Shown: positions 8,384 to 17,476 of the stretch, one piece after another | Position numbering within the stretch: the first letter of the stretch is position 1 | How the letters are laid out: each line of letters opens with the position of its first letter | Assembly: GCA_902629395.1 (NCBI GenBank) | Contig: CACOQT010000001.1 | Span: 102,876-166,875, forward strand | Reading direction: 5' to 3' | DNA length: 64,000 nt | DNA from: an uncultured Prochlorococcus sp. | GTDB lineage: Bacteria > Cyanobacteriota > Cyanobacteriia > PCC-6307 > Cyanobiaceae | Made by a program: the position numbers and the translations under genes | The notes under the pieces: model-generated | What the model was told of the DNA's origin: nothing | Databases searched by the model: none | Seen by the model: the letters and a program-made list of their open reading frames with translations, nothing else

Positions 8384-10687
8384 ATGTCCAACAGATACTC
8401 CAACTCTGGTAAAAAATTAATAACCAAAAGTGCATTTGTATTTGCTTTTGTATTTCCTTTTATAAGTCTTCTTGATGAAAGTAAAGCATCTAAAACTATC
8501 TCAGCTGAAAATCAATTCTTTGTTGGTAATCTTCATAGTGAAAATTTGCAATTTATACATAAGGTGAATGAAAAAAAAATTAATTTAAATTATGCCGACA
8601 CTCTTATATCTGAAGTTAAAGATGAAAATGATAATATCAATACTCTTGAAGAAAAAAGAGTATTGATATCAGAGATTGTTATTGAGGGACTTGAAGATCA
8701 TCCGGATAAAGAGCGCTTGGAAGTCATCGCTTATGATGCAATGCTAATTAGACCAGGCAGTAAAGTTACGAGTGAAGAAGTTAAGAACGATTTAGACCGA
8801 ATTTACTCAACAGGATGGTTCTCTGGTGCGAAAATTGAATCTTTTAAGAGTGCTTTAGGTGTTCAACTTTTGATTAAAATCGAACCTAATCCAATACTGA
8901 ATACTGTAAACATAATTCCATCAGAGGTAAAACTATCTAGTACAAAATTAAATGAGATTTTTAATAATGATTATGGCAAAACTTTAAATTTAAATACTTT
9001 ACAAAACAGGATTAAAGAAATTAAGGATTGGTATACAAGTAAGGGATATTCAATTGCTAGGATATCTGGCCCAAGTAATGTAACTAAAGAAGGTAGAGTT
9101 GTACTTAATATTCAAGAAGGATATATTGCTGGTATTGAGATTAGCTTTATAGATGAAGATGGAAATACCGAAGATGAAAATGGCAAAATGATAAAAGGGA
9201 AAACTAAAAAATGGGTAATCGAAAGAGAATTAATAACTAAAGTTGGAGATATTTTTAATAGAAAAAAATTAGAATCTGATATAAAAAGATTATATTCAAC
9301 GTCCCTTTTTAATGATGTAAAGGTAACTCTTAAGCCTTTAATTTCTGAACCAGGAAATATTATCATTGCACTCGGTATAACAGAACAGAGAACTGGCTCT
9401 TTGACTGGTGGGCTTGGCTATAGCGGAGGACAAGGTGTGTTTGGACAGATCGGATTGCAAGAGTCCAATCTTGTTGGTAGATCATGGTCATCAAATATGA
9501 ATTTGACTTATGGAGAGTATGGTGCACTTCTAAATCTTTCCTTATACGATCCCTGGATTAAAAATGATAAACATAGAACATCTTTTAGAACTTCTTTATA
9601 TTTAAGTAGAGAAGTTCCTCAAGAATTTAGAAGTCAAGAGGGCGGAAGTATAAGAGGAGTTACAGATAAATATGAAGCACCTAATTCATTAATAAGTTAC
9701 GATACTGGTCAATCTCAATACTTAGATTTAAATGCTAATAATACTTTAGTTGAAATAGGACCATTTGCTAATCTTTTGTCTGCTAAGTCATCTGCACCGC
9801 AGTTTAGCTGGTTTGATTATGAGGGTGATTCTATAGTTTTGGAGCGCACAGGAGGAGGTTTTTCTTTTGCAAGACCTTTAAATGGTGGAGAGCCCCTAAA
9901 GAAAGTACCTTGGAGTGCCCTTATTGGTGCAAACATCCAGAGAGTAAAGCCAATAGATTACGCTGGAGATAAAAGACCTTACGGCGTTGCATCTACAAAT
10001 TTTATAGACGGTAGAGTACCCAAGAATGAAGTTATTTGCGTAGCATACAATTGCTCAACGGAAAATACATTATTAAGCTTCAAAAGTGCAATCACATACA
10101 ACAATTTAGATAATTCTAGAAATCCAACTTCTGGAGATTATTTAAATATTGGTTCTGAACAATTTATTAGTTTGGGTGAGAATTCACCAACTTTTAACAG
10201 AACTAGGATTAATTATTCTCGTTTTTATCCTACAAATTGGCTTAAGTTTCACAAGAGTTGTCGTCTCAAGCCTGGTCCAACTTCAAGTTGTGCACAATCT
10301 ATAGGTTTGCAAGCAAAGATTGGAACAATTATCGGTGAGCTTCCTCCTTATGAAGCATTTTGCCTAGGAGGATCCAGCTCTGTTAGAGGTTGGAATGCTT
10401 GTGATCTAGGCGTTGCAAGAAATTATGGCGAGTTAACAGGTGAATATAGATTTCCTATTTGGCGGCTAGTTTCAGGAGTCCTATTTGTGGACGCGGGATC
10501 TGATTTTGGATCTCAATCTAATGTGCCAGGAAAACCTGGAAAAATTTTAGAAAAGCCAGGGTCTGGTTTTTCTGTGGGCCCTGGAGCGGTCATTAATACC
10601 CCTGTTGGCCCAATTCGTATAGAGGCGGCTACTCAGGATTTCAGCGGTAATTGGCGATATAACATTGGAATTGGGTGGAAATTCTAG
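8384..10687 (+). CDS. bamA: Outer-membrane assembly protein BamA (Omp85/Toc75 family)
   Basis: Inserts beta-barrel proteins into the outer membrane. 767 residues. Residues 10-36 are a signal-type segment (basic, then FAFVFPFISLL). POTRA-like repeats follow at about 95-330 (ISEIVIEGL; NTVNIIPSEVKLSS; RVVLNIQEGYIAGIEIS), then the surface-antigen barrel with the family motif LGGSSSVRGW at about 664 and a terminal aromatic residue (GIGWKF). Three POTRA repeats fit cyanobacterial Omp85. First gene of the envelope operon; its TAG overlaps the lpxC GTG by one base. A perfect 14-bp inverted repeat lies in the region before the first POTRA. Confidence 0.93.
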   Translation: MSNRYSNSGKKLITKSAFVFAFVFPFISLLDESKASKTISAENQFFVGNLHSENLQFIHKVNEKKINLNYADTLISEVKDENDNINTLEEKRVLISEIVIEGLEDHPDKERLEVIAYDAMLIRPGSKVTSEEVKNDLDRIYSTGWFSGAKIESFKSALGVQLLIKIEPNPILNTVNIIPSEVKLSSTKLNEIFNNDYGKTLNLNTLQNRIKEIKDWYTSKGYSIARISGPSNVTKEGRVVLNIQEGYIAGIEISFIDEDGNTEDENGKMIKGKTKKWVIERELITKVGDIFNRKKLESDIKRLYSTSLFNDVKVTLKPLISEPGNIIIALGITEQRTGSLTGGLGYSGGQGVFGQIGLQESNLVGRSWSSNMNLTYGEYGALLNLSLYDPWIKNDKHRTSFRTSLYLSREVPQEFRSQEGGSIRGVTDKYEAPNSLISYDTGQSQYLDLNANNTLVEIGPFANLLSAKSSAPQFSWFDYEGDSIVLERTGGGFSFARPLNGGEPLKKVPWSALIGANIQRVKPIDYAGDKRPYGVASTNFIDGRVPKNEVICVAYNCSTENTLLSFKSAITYNNLDNSRNPTSGDYLNIGSEQFISLGENSPTFNRTRINYSRFYPTNWLKFHKSCRLKPGPTSSCAQSIGLQAKIGTIIGELPPYEAFCLGGSSSVRGWNACDLGVARNYGELTGEYRFPIWRLVSGVLFVDAGSDFGSQSNVPGKPGKILEKPGSGFSVGPGAVINTPVGPIRIEAATQDFSGNWRYNIGIGWKF
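8634..8669. repeat. Perfect 14-bp inverted repeat inside bamA
   Basis: ATATCAATACTCTT (8634-8647) and AAGAGTATTGATAT (8656-8669) are exact reverse complements with an 8-base loop. The mRNA would form a strong hairpin within codons 84-96, before the first POTRA domain. Confidence 0.85.
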
Positions 10688-11532
10688 TGTTCTCTTTCCC
10701 TCATGACTATGAAGAAGGTTGGACGCTTAGGAATGAAATTAAAAAAGATGGTATTGGATTGCATTCTGGCCTCAAATGTAAAGTTGTCATTAAACCGACA
10801 GAATTAAAAGGATTTCATATCTCTTTTTCAGATGAACCTAATAAAGTTTTTCCGCTGAATATTTCTCAAGTAAGGAATACTCCTTTGTGCACAACACTTG
10901 ATTTGGATGGGAAGAAGGTATCTACTGTCGAACACTTGCTAGCTTCATTAATTGGTGCTGGATTAACTCATGTTCATATAGTAATAGCTGGCAATGAGAT
11001 TCCCTTACTTGATGGCTCTGCTATTGGTTGGATCGAGGAAATTAAAAAAGTAGGAATGATTAATTCCACTACATCACCTAAACCAAGACCCGAGATAAAA
11101 TCACAAATTTTTGTAAGCAAAGGGGAAAGTGTGATTTTTGCCATACCATCAAAAAAATGTAAATTAATAGGTTTGATTGATTTCCCTTATGAGGCAATTG
11201 GACAGCAAATGTTTTCTATTGAGCTTTCGCCAAATAATTTTGTTAAAGAAATTGCACCTGCAAGAACTTTTGGTTTTCTTGACCAACTAGAGGAATTAAA
11301 GAAAGCTGGACTAATTAAAGGAGGAGCACTTGAAAATGCGTTGGTTTGCAATGGTGATTCTTGGGTGAATCCACCCTTGAGATTTTCAAACGAGCCAGTG
11401 CGTCATAAATTGCTCGATTTGATTGGAGATTTAGCTTTTGTTGGGTTACCAAGAGCACAAATTTTTGTTTATAAAGGGTCTCACTCTCTTCATGCGAAAT
11501 TTGCCTCTTCTCTTCAAAAGGTATTAACTTAA
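10687..11532 (+). CDS. lpxC: UDP-3-O-acyl-N-acetylglucosamine deacetylase LpxC
   Basis: Zinc enzyme for the committed step of lipid A synthesis. Zinc and catalytic motifs: VEHLLASL (H83) and HKLLDLIGD (H240, D244), with the C-terminal SHSLHAKFA segment. I choose GTG 10687 because it overlaps the bamA stop as TAGTG, suggesting translational coupling; GTG 10675, inside bamA, is an alternative that adds four residues. 281 residues, short but within family range. Confidence 0.95.
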   Translation: MFSFPHDYEEGWTLRNEIKKDGIGLHSGLKCKVVIKPTELKGFHISFSDEPNKVFPLNISQVRNTPLCTTLDLDGKKVSTVEHLLASLIGAGLTHVHIVIAGNEIPLLDGSAIGWIEEIKKVGMINSTTSPKPRPEIKSQIFVSKGESVIFAIPSKKCKLIGLIDFPYEAIGQQMFSIELSPNNFVKEIAPARTFGFLDQLEELKKAGLIKGGALENALVCNGDSWVNPPLRFSNEPVRHKLLDLIGDLAFVGLPRAQIFVYKGSHSLHAKFASSLQKVLT

Positions 11533-11544
11533 TTAAAGCCGATT

Positions 11545-12003
11545 TTGACCGACATTTCTCCTTCTCAACCTCTTATTTTAAATAGCGAGCAAATAATGGG
11601 GCTTCTGCCACATAGATATCCTTTTGCCCTCGTTGACAGAGTGATAGAACATGATAAAGGTAAGAAAGCTGTGGCAATCAAAAATGTCACTCTTAATGAG
11701 CCTCAATTTCAAGGCCATTTTCCTGAAAGACCGTTAATGCCTGGAGTTTTAATTGTTGAAGCTATGGCTCAGGTAGGCGGTTTGATCGTTTCTCAAATGC
11801 CTGACCTTCCGAAAGGTCTTTTTGTCTTCGCTGGGATTGATGCAGTTAGGTTCAGGCGTCCAGTGGTCCCTGGAGATCAACTATTAATAACTTGTGAATT
11901 GATAAGCATCAAAAGGAAAAGATTTGGCAAGGTTAAGGGAGAAGCAAAAGTGGATGATCATTTAGTTTGTTCTGGTGATTTGATGTTCTCTCTTGTGGAT
12001 TGA
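11545..12003 (+). CDS. fabZ: 3-hydroxyacyl-ACP dehydratase FabZ
   Basis: Dehydrates 3-hydroxyacyl-ACP in fatty acid elongation and competes with lipid A synthesis for hydroxyacyl-ACP. 152 residues in the hot-dog fold, with [14 protein letters not shown] (active-site His) and [20 protein letters not shown] (catalytic Glu on the central helix). The start is TTG at 11545, 12 bases after lpxC; no ATG is available before the conserved core. lpxC-fabZ-lpxA order is common in Gram-negative bacteria. Confidence 0.96.
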   Translation: MTDISPSQPLILNSEQIMGLLPHRYPFALVDRVIEHDKGKKAVAIKNVTLNEPQFQGHFPERPLMPGVLIVEAMAQVGGLIVSQMPDLPKGLFVFAGIDAVRFRRPVVPGDQLLITCELISIKRKRFGKVKGEAKVDDHLVCSGDLMFSLVD

Positions 12004-12007
12004 AATA

Positions 12008-12859
12008 ATGAGTGAACTTAAATTATTTAGAGACTTTACTGCGGAAAACAAAGTTAATATTCATGACTATGCTGACGTGTCTAATAAGGCTGAACTTGGG
12101 AACGGAGTATTTGTAGGTTCAGGAGCTGTGATAGGACCAAATGTGATTATCGGTCCAAATACTTGGATAGGACCAAATGTAATTATCGAGGGTAAAGTAA
12201 AAATAGGATCTAATAATAAGATATTTCCTGGTGCATGTATTGGATTAGAGCCTCAAGATTTGAAATATAATGGAGATTCTACTGATGTTTTAATTGGGGA
12301 TAATAATACTTTTAGAGAATGTGTAACTATTAATAGAGCAACCTTTAAAGGGGAGAAAACTATAGTTGGGAATCAAAATTTGTTAATGGCGTATTCTCAT
12401 TTAGGACATAATTGCGAAATTGGAAACAATGTGGTCATAGCTAATAGCGTGCAGATTGCAGGTCACGTTGTTGTTGAGGATAGGGCTGTTATTGGTGGTT
12501 GTTTGGGGATACATCAATTTGTTCATATTGGTTATTTGGCCATGGTTGGAGGTATGACAAGGGTTGATAGAGATGTTCCTCCATATTGTTTAGCAGAAGG
12601 TCATCCTGGCAGAATGCGTGGGCTAAATAAAGTGGGAATTAAGAGGAAGAGTATAGATAAAGAAAATAAAGACGAATATCTTCAATTGAAAAGAATTTGG
12701 AATTTGTTATTTAAATCTGAATACGTAATCTCTGAGAGTTTAGAAATTGCAAGAAAAGAAAATTTATTTCAATCTTCCGCGAGATTATGTGATTTTATAG
12801 AACTTTCTATAGCTAAAGGTAGAAGAGGTCCAATGCCTTCTTTAATGCAAAATAAATAA
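12008..12859 (+). CDS. lpxA: UDP-N-acetylglucosamine acyltransferase LpxA
   Basis: First acyl transfer of lipid A synthesis. Left-handed beta-helix with many hexapeptide repeats (IGPNVIIGPNTWIGPNVIIEG), a GHNCEIGN turn containing the catalytic-type His, and the LpxA block LAEGHPGRMRGLN before a helical C-terminus. The repeats appear in DNA as two nearly identical 21-base units near 12131 and 12167. I choose ATG 12008 (MSELKLF), 4 bases after the fabZ stop; the frame extends to a TTG at 11993 inside fabZ. Confidence 0.95.
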   Translation: MSELKLFRDFTAENKVNIHDYADVSNKAELGNGVFVGSGAVIGPNVIIGPNTWIGPNVIIEGKVKIGSNNKIFPGACIGLEPQDLKYNGDSTDVLIGDNNTFRECVTINRATFKGEKTIVGNQNLLMAYSHLGHNCEIGNNVVIANSVQIAGHVVVEDRAVIGGCLGIHQFVHIGYLAMVGGMTRVDRDVPPYCLAEGHPGRMRGLNKVGIKRKSIDKENKDEYLQLKRIWNLLFKSEYVISESLEIARKENLFQSSARLCDFIELSIAKGRRGPMPSLMQNK

Positions 12860-14034
12860 TGAAATTATTAATCAGCACTGGAGAGGTATCTGGAGATTTG
12901 CAGGGAAGTTTATTAATAAAAGCTTTAAAGAATAATGCAGAAAAGAGAAGAATTGAATTAGAGATAACTGCTTTAGGTGGAGAAAGAATGCGAGAAGCTG
13001 GCGCTAAAGTCATATCCAATACTTCTGCAATAGGTGCAATTGGTTTTTTAGAAGCTCTCCCTTATATATTTCCAACTTTAAATGCACAATCAAAAATAGA
13101 AAATTTTTTAAGTTCTGCTACTCCTGATGCAGTTGTATTAATTGACTATATGGGGCCAAATATTCGACTGGGATTAAAAGTAAAAAAAAAGTTCCCAAAT
13201 ATTCCAATAATTTATTATATTGCACCGCAGGAATGGGCATGGAGATTAGGTGATTCAGGAACAACCGATTTGATTAGTTTTACAGATAAAATTTTGGCTA
13301 TTTTTGAGGAGGAAGCTGAATTTTATTCAAATAAAGGAGGAAATGTAAAGTTTGTGGGCCATCCAATGTTGGATTTCTATAGAAATATTCCTACTAGAGA
13401 AGAATCATTTAGGAAAATAGGATTAGCCTCTGATAATAAACTTCTTCTTATCATTCCAGCATCTAGGAAACAAGAGCTTAAATATATATTGCCTACATTA
13501 CTTAAAGCAGCTAGACTGCTTCAAGAAAGAGATCCTTCAATATTTGTCATAATACCATCAGGGTTAAAAGAATTTGATGAGATTTTAAATAATTCATTAG
13601 AAGAATATGGTATATCTGGAAGTATTATTTTGTCGAATGAAGTTGATGATATAAAACCATTTTTATTCTCTGCTGCTCATTTAGCTTTAGCTAAGTCTGG
13701 AACGATAAATATGGAATTAGCCCTAAACTCAGTACCACAAATTGTTGGGTATAAAGTAAGTAGAATAACCGCTTTTTTTGCAAGATATTTATTGAGATTT
13801 AATGTTAAATATATTTCACCAGTTAACCTTCTTTTAAATAAAATGTTAGTACCAGAGTTTATACAAGAGGATTTTCAAGCTGAAAAGATCTTCAATGCAG
13901 CAATAAAAATCATGGAAAATAGATCTACACAAGATGACATAATGCTTGGTTATAAAAGATTGAAAGATAGATTAGGCAAACCTGGTGTTACAGATAGAGC
14001 ATCAAACTATATTCTGGACTTATTAATTCAATGA
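12859..14034 (+). CDS. lpxB: Lipid-A-disaccharide synthase LpxB
   Basis: Joins UDP-diacylglucosamine and lipid X into the lipid A disaccharide (GT19 family). 391 residues, with STGEVSGDLQGSLL at the N-terminus, IYYIAPQEWAWR at about 120, VGHPMLD at about 168 and the C-terminal SGTINMELAL donor-binding motif. Its ATG overlaps the lpxA TAA (TAATG), so the two are coupled. Its own stop overlaps the next gene's start as ATGA. Confidence 0.96.
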   Translation: MKLLISTGEVSGDLQGSLLIKALKNNAEKRRIELEITALGGERMREAGAKVISNTSAIGAIGFLEALPYIFPTLNAQSKIENFLSSATPDAVVLIDYMGPNIRLGLKVKKKFPNIPIIYYIAPQEWAWRLGDSGTTDLISFTDKILAIFEEEAEFYSNKGGNVKFVGHPMLDFYRNIPTREESFRKIGLASDNKLLLIIPASRKQELKYILPTLLKAARLLQERDPSIFVIIPSGLKEFDEILNNSLEEYGISGSIILSNEVDDIKPFLFSAAHLALAKSGTINMELALNSVPQIVGYKVSRITAFFARYLLRFNVKYISPVNLLLNKMLVPEFIQEDFQAEKIFNAAIKIMENRSTQDDIMLGYKRLKDRLGKPGVTDRASNYILDLLIQ

Positions 14035-14639
14035 TTATCATGAAAAAAATCTTAACAAGAATAATATTAGCTTGTTCAGTCCTTCAATTACTAATAGCTT
14101 GCCCTTTACAAGTATCTGCTCAGTCTGAGGAGGCTATTTTTGCAGGGGGTTGTTTTTGGTGCCTAGAGCATGATTTAGAGAAACTTAAAGGAGTAGTTTC
14201 TGCGGAAAGTGGATACTCTGGAGGAGATCTGGCAAATCCTACATATCAAAATCATAGTGGACATCAAGAGGTTGTTAAAGTTACTTTTGATTCTGATGTT
14301 ATTAGCTATAAAGATTTACTAAAGCAGTATTGGTTTAATATTGATCCTTTTGATAATAAGGGCCAATTTTGTGATAGAGGTGATTCATATAAGCCTGTTA
14401 TTTTTACATCTAATAAAGAACAAGAGCGAGCCGCAAAAGATAGTCAAGAAAACATTTCTGTTGGATTAAATGTACCCTTAGACGAATTAAAAGTTGATAT
14501 TATTGATTCTAAAGCCTTTTGGATTGCAGAGAATTATCATCAGGACTTTGCTGATAAAAATCCAATTAAATATAATTTCTATAGAACAAGTTGTGGTAGA
14601 GATAATAGACTAAAAAAAGTTTGGGGAGAATATAAATAG
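14031..14639 (+). CDS. msrA: Peptide-methionine (S)-S-oxide reductase MsrA with export signal
   Basis: Repairs oxidised methionine in proteins. The catalytic motif GCFWC is at about residues 41-45, and DPFDNKGQFCDRGDSYKPVI and the resolving-cysteine tail CGRDNR are present. Before the domain there is a signal sequence: MKK, a hydrophobic stretch (IILACSVLQLLIAC) and VSAQS. LIAC fits a lipobox, so the protein may be a lipoprotein or a periplasmic/lumenal protein rather than cytosolic. ATG 14031 overlaps the lpxB stop; ATG 14040 gives a cleaner MKK signal start. Last gene of the lipid A operon. Confidence 0.92.
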   Translation: MIIMKKILTRIILACSVLQLLIACPLQVSAQSEEAIFAGGCFWCLEHDLEKLKGVVSAESGYSGGDLANPTYQNHSGHQEVVKVTFDSDVISYKDLLKQYWFNIDPFDNKGQFCDRGDSYKPVIFTSNKEQERAAKDSQENISVGLNVPLDELKVDIIDSKAFWIAENYHQDFADKNPIKYNFYRTSCGRDNRLKKVWGEYK

Positions 14640-14703
14640 TAATAAAATAGTTAACTTAAGGTTATTCAATATATATTTCAACCTAAAAATTAAGGAGATA
14701 TTA

Positions 14704-16188
14704 TTAAGGTTTTTGACTCATTTCTTTTATCCAATTAACTAACATTCTTACTCCATAACCAGTTGCACCCTTAGGATTTAAATCTCTATCTTTTTCAGTC
14801 CAACATGTACCTGCAATATCAATGTGAGCCCATGGAATACTTGAAGTTACAAATTCTTTTAGAAACAATGCAGCAGTTATTGATCCCCCTGGCCTAGGGC
14901 CTGTGTTTTGCAAATCAGCAATAGATGATTTAATTCCAGCTTTGTATGAATCTTGCATGGGCATTCTCCAAATTCCCTCTCCGGCCTTACTTGCAGCTTT
15001 AGTTAATTGTTCAGAGAGCTGATCATTGTCAGTCCATAATCCTGCTATCTCATCTCCTAAAGCAATAACGCAAGCTCCAGTTAGAGTCGCGAGATCTACT
15101 ATGGCGTCTGGCTTAAGTTTGCATGCATAAACTAAGGCATCGGCTAATGTTAATCTTCCCTCTGCATCGGTATTGTTTACTTCAATAGTTTTTCCGTTCG
15201 AGGCTGTGATGATATCTCCAGGATGCAATGCAGAACCATTGATCATATTCTCGCAAGCAGCAACAATAAAATGAACCTCTATGTTGCTTGGCTTCAGTTC
15301 TGCTATCGTTCTTGCTGTCCCAAGGACAGCAGCACTTCCTCCCATGTCGTACTTCATTTTTTCAATTTGAGAAGCACCTACTTTCAAGTTATATCCGCCA
15401 GAGTCAAAAGTTAAACCTTTGCCGACCAATACGACTTTGTGTTTTGGATCTTTAGGAGAATATTTCAAATGTATAAAATGAGGATCTAGATCTGATCCTT
15501 TGGCAACCGCTAAGTAGGCTCCCATTTTTAGTTCTTGGCACTCTTCTTTATCAAGAATTTTTAAATCTAGACCATATTCAGCGGCTATAGTCTCAGCCTC
15601 CTTCGCCATTTGATACGGGGTAAGAACGTTTGGGGGAGCTGAAACAAGTTCTCTTGCAAATTTAACTCCTTCGCAAATTGGATTTATTTCAGCTACGGCT
15701 GATGGAGTGATTTTGGGATCCAAGCCTATCAATTCAACTTCATCAATTGGAGAAGAGTCTGTTGCTTCTGATTTAAATCTCAGATCTTTAATAGATGACA
15801 ACCTAACTGCTTCTCCAACCGCACAAGCAGCTGAAGAAGGGTCAAATGCATCCCAAGGAAAAAATATTCCTACTTTTCTTTCGTTACCTGAAACTTGGCG
15901 GGTGCATATTGAGGCTGCCTTCCTTAGATCATCAATTCGAAGGTTTTCCGCCTTGCCTAAACCTACAAAGATTACTTTTTTTATATTGCCTTCTATGAGT
16001 TCAATGGATAGTTTCTGATTTTTTGTACCTTTGAACTTTGAATCAATGAACCTTTGACTCAAAAAAGTATCTTTTATTATCGTATTAAATGAACTTATTT
16101 GCCTTTCGATTGTTCCTTCTAAAATCCCAGCGATAAGGACTGATCCTGACCAGTCGTTAATGTTTTCGGTGACTGCTGATATTCGCAT
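14704..16188 (-). CDS. pepA: Leucyl (cytosol) aminopeptidase, M17 family
   Basis: Metal-dependent removal of N-terminal residues from peptides. 494 residues. The M17 core is complete: VGKGLTFDSGGYNLK (metal-binding Lys and Asp) and the signature NTDAEGRLTLADAL with metal-binding Asp and Glu and the catalytic-site Arg. The N-terminal 170 residues form the usual separate domain. Convergent with msrA across 64 bases. Confidence 0.97.
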   Translation of the reverse strand: MRISAVTENINDWSGSVLIAGILEGTIERQISSFNTIIKDTFLSQRFIDSKFKGTKNQKLSIELIEGNIKKVIFVGLGKAENLRIDDLRKAASICTRQVSGNERKVGIFFPWDAFDPSSAACAVGEAVRLSSIKDLRFKSEATDSSPIDEVELIGLDPKITPSAVAEINPICEGVKFARELVSAPPNVLTPYQMAKEAETIAAEYGLDLKILDKEECQELKMGAYLAVAKGSDLDPHFIHLKYSPKDPKHKVVLVGKGLTFDSGGYNLKVGASQIEKMKYDMGGSAAVLGTARTIAELKPSNIEVHFIVAACENMINGSALHPGDIITASNGKTIEVNNTDAEGRLTLADALVYACKLKPDAIVDLATLTGACVIALGDEIAGLWTDNDQLSEQLTKAASKAGEGIWRMPMQDSYKAGIKSSIADLQNTGPRPGGSITAALFLKEFVTSSIPWAHIDIAGTCWTEKDRDLNPKGATGYGVRMLVNWIKEMSQKP

Positions 16189-16226
16189 TTAATTTTTTTA
16201 CTTGTTTATATCATAACAATTTTTTA

Positions 16227-16826
16227 CTAATTGATTTGAGAAGTAAATGGCGTTGCCCATATTCCTCTTGTTTCTTTATTAAATGGTGGAAGCCAAATTC
16301 TAATAAGTTGCTGTTCTAACTTTCTTCTTTCCTTCGTTTTGATTGGAACATCTAACCAAAAACGAATATTTAACCTTGTTGCAATATTTGCTTTTTGGAG
16401 ATAATCAGAATAACTTGACAGGTAATTTTTACAGTCGTGTTCACCTTTCCACCTCTTTTCTGCGGAAATTGTTTCTCCAATATATAATATAAAATTACTA
16501 CCACAATCAACCATAGTATCCATTACAAAATAAATCGCGGGTCCTTCATGCATAGCCTTTGGCCACTTCCAGAAATTTAAAGGCATTGGAGTAAGATCAA
16601 TTGGGTTGAAAGATTCACTTAACTCCTCTGACCAAGGTTCAAATAATGATGTTTGATTTATATCTTTATAGCCATATTTAAAAATGTTAGATTGATGATT
16701 AGTTATTTTTGATTGCCATTCTTTGATTGTTTTTTTATTGATAAATATATCATTGAGAGGATTACTTTCTGTGATATTTTCATCATTGCTTTTAAATAAA
16801 TCATATTGCCTATTGAAATTTATCAT
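16227..16826 (-). CDS. GIY-YIG nuclease-like domain protein
   Basis: 199 residues. A GIY-YIG-type core is visible: AIYFVMD (about 96-102) for the GIY strand, ILYIGET (about 113-119) for the YIG strand, followed by KRWKGEH and a helical region with KERRKLEQQLI, where the family's catalytic Glu usually lies. The first 90 residues are not recognised. Such proteins may cut DNA, but no partner is evident. It lies 38 bases beyond the pepA start on the same strand. The function is not known; the domain call is fairly firm. Confidence 0.65.
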   Translation of the reverse strand: MINFNRQYDLFKSNDENITESNPLNDIFINKKTIKEWQSKITNHQSNIFKYGYKDINQTSLFEPWSEELSESFNPIDLTPMPLNFWKWPKAMHEGPAIYFVMDTMVDCGSNFILYIGETISAEKRWKGEHDCKNYLSSYSDYLQKANIATRLNIRFWLDVPIKTKERRKLEQQLIRIWLPPFNKETRGIWATPFTSQIN

Positions 16827-17134
16827 GTTAATAGGTTAAAAAAGACAATTCTTATGTAATAGCTCATTGTAATATAACCGTTATCTTGAATTATTTTGAC
16901 TAAGGTCAGTTTTGTTTAAGCTTTATAAGATAAGATGAAAATTATTTTTCTTCATTAGTGCTTTTTATCTTACTTGAATAAGTTATATTTTTTTAGGTGT
17001 GGCTATTTCCACTCTCTAAACAAATGTTTTTGGGTAGAAACGGTCTAAACTTCGTAAAAGTTCTCAATGATACAATTAGTTAATATCATTGAATTCAAAA
17101 CCGATCAATTGATCTTTCAACTAGGGTTTAAGGC
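16827..17134. other. Divergent spacer without a recognisable gene
   Basis: 308 AT-rich bases between two divergent genes. It holds an inverted repeat TAAGATAA (16926-16933) / TTATCTTA (16965-16972) enclosing a smaller ATGAA/TTCAT pair, which could form a hairpin. I see no tRNA, known ncRNA or convincing short gene. It presumably holds both promoters. Confidence 0.5.
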
Positions 17135-17452
17135 ATGAGTTTTTTTGAATCTGAAATTGTTCAGGAAGAGGCAAAAAAACTCTTTACTGATTATCAGAAT
17201 CTGATGCAATTAGGCTCTGATTATGGAAAATTTGATAGAGAAGGCAAAGTAATGTTTATTGATAATATGGAAGATTTAATGGAGAGGTATAAAGTTTTTA
17301 TGAAACGATTTGAGCTTTCAGAAGATTTTCAGGCAAAAATGACAGTTGAGCAGTTAAAGACCCAGCTTAGTCAATTTGGAATTACTCCTGATCAAATGTT
17401 TGATCAGATGAATAAAACTTTGGTGAGAATGAAATCAGAACTTGATAAATGA
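17135..17452 (+). CDS. DUF1825 family cyanobacterial protein
   Basis: 105 residues, entirely soluble and mostly helical, opening MSFFESEIVQEEAKKLFTDY and containing a run of acidic and aromatic residues (DNMEDLMERYKVFMKRFELS). It matches the cyanobacterial family DUF1825 as I remember it; no catalytic motif is visible. It lies 24 bases before tyrS and is probably co-transcribed with it. Function unknown. Confidence 0.75.
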   Translation: MSFFESEIVQEEAKKLFTDYQNLMQLGSDYGKFDREGKVMFIDNMEDLMERYKVFMKRFELSEDFQAKMTVEQLKTQLSQFGITPDQMFDQMNKTLVRMKSELDK

Positions 17453-17476
17453 CCAAAGACTTTTTTATAAATAGCT

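Noticed and set aside
15313..15331. 8-bp inverted repeat with a 3-base loop in pepA
   Set aside because: Stems this short are expected several times by chance in a window of this size.
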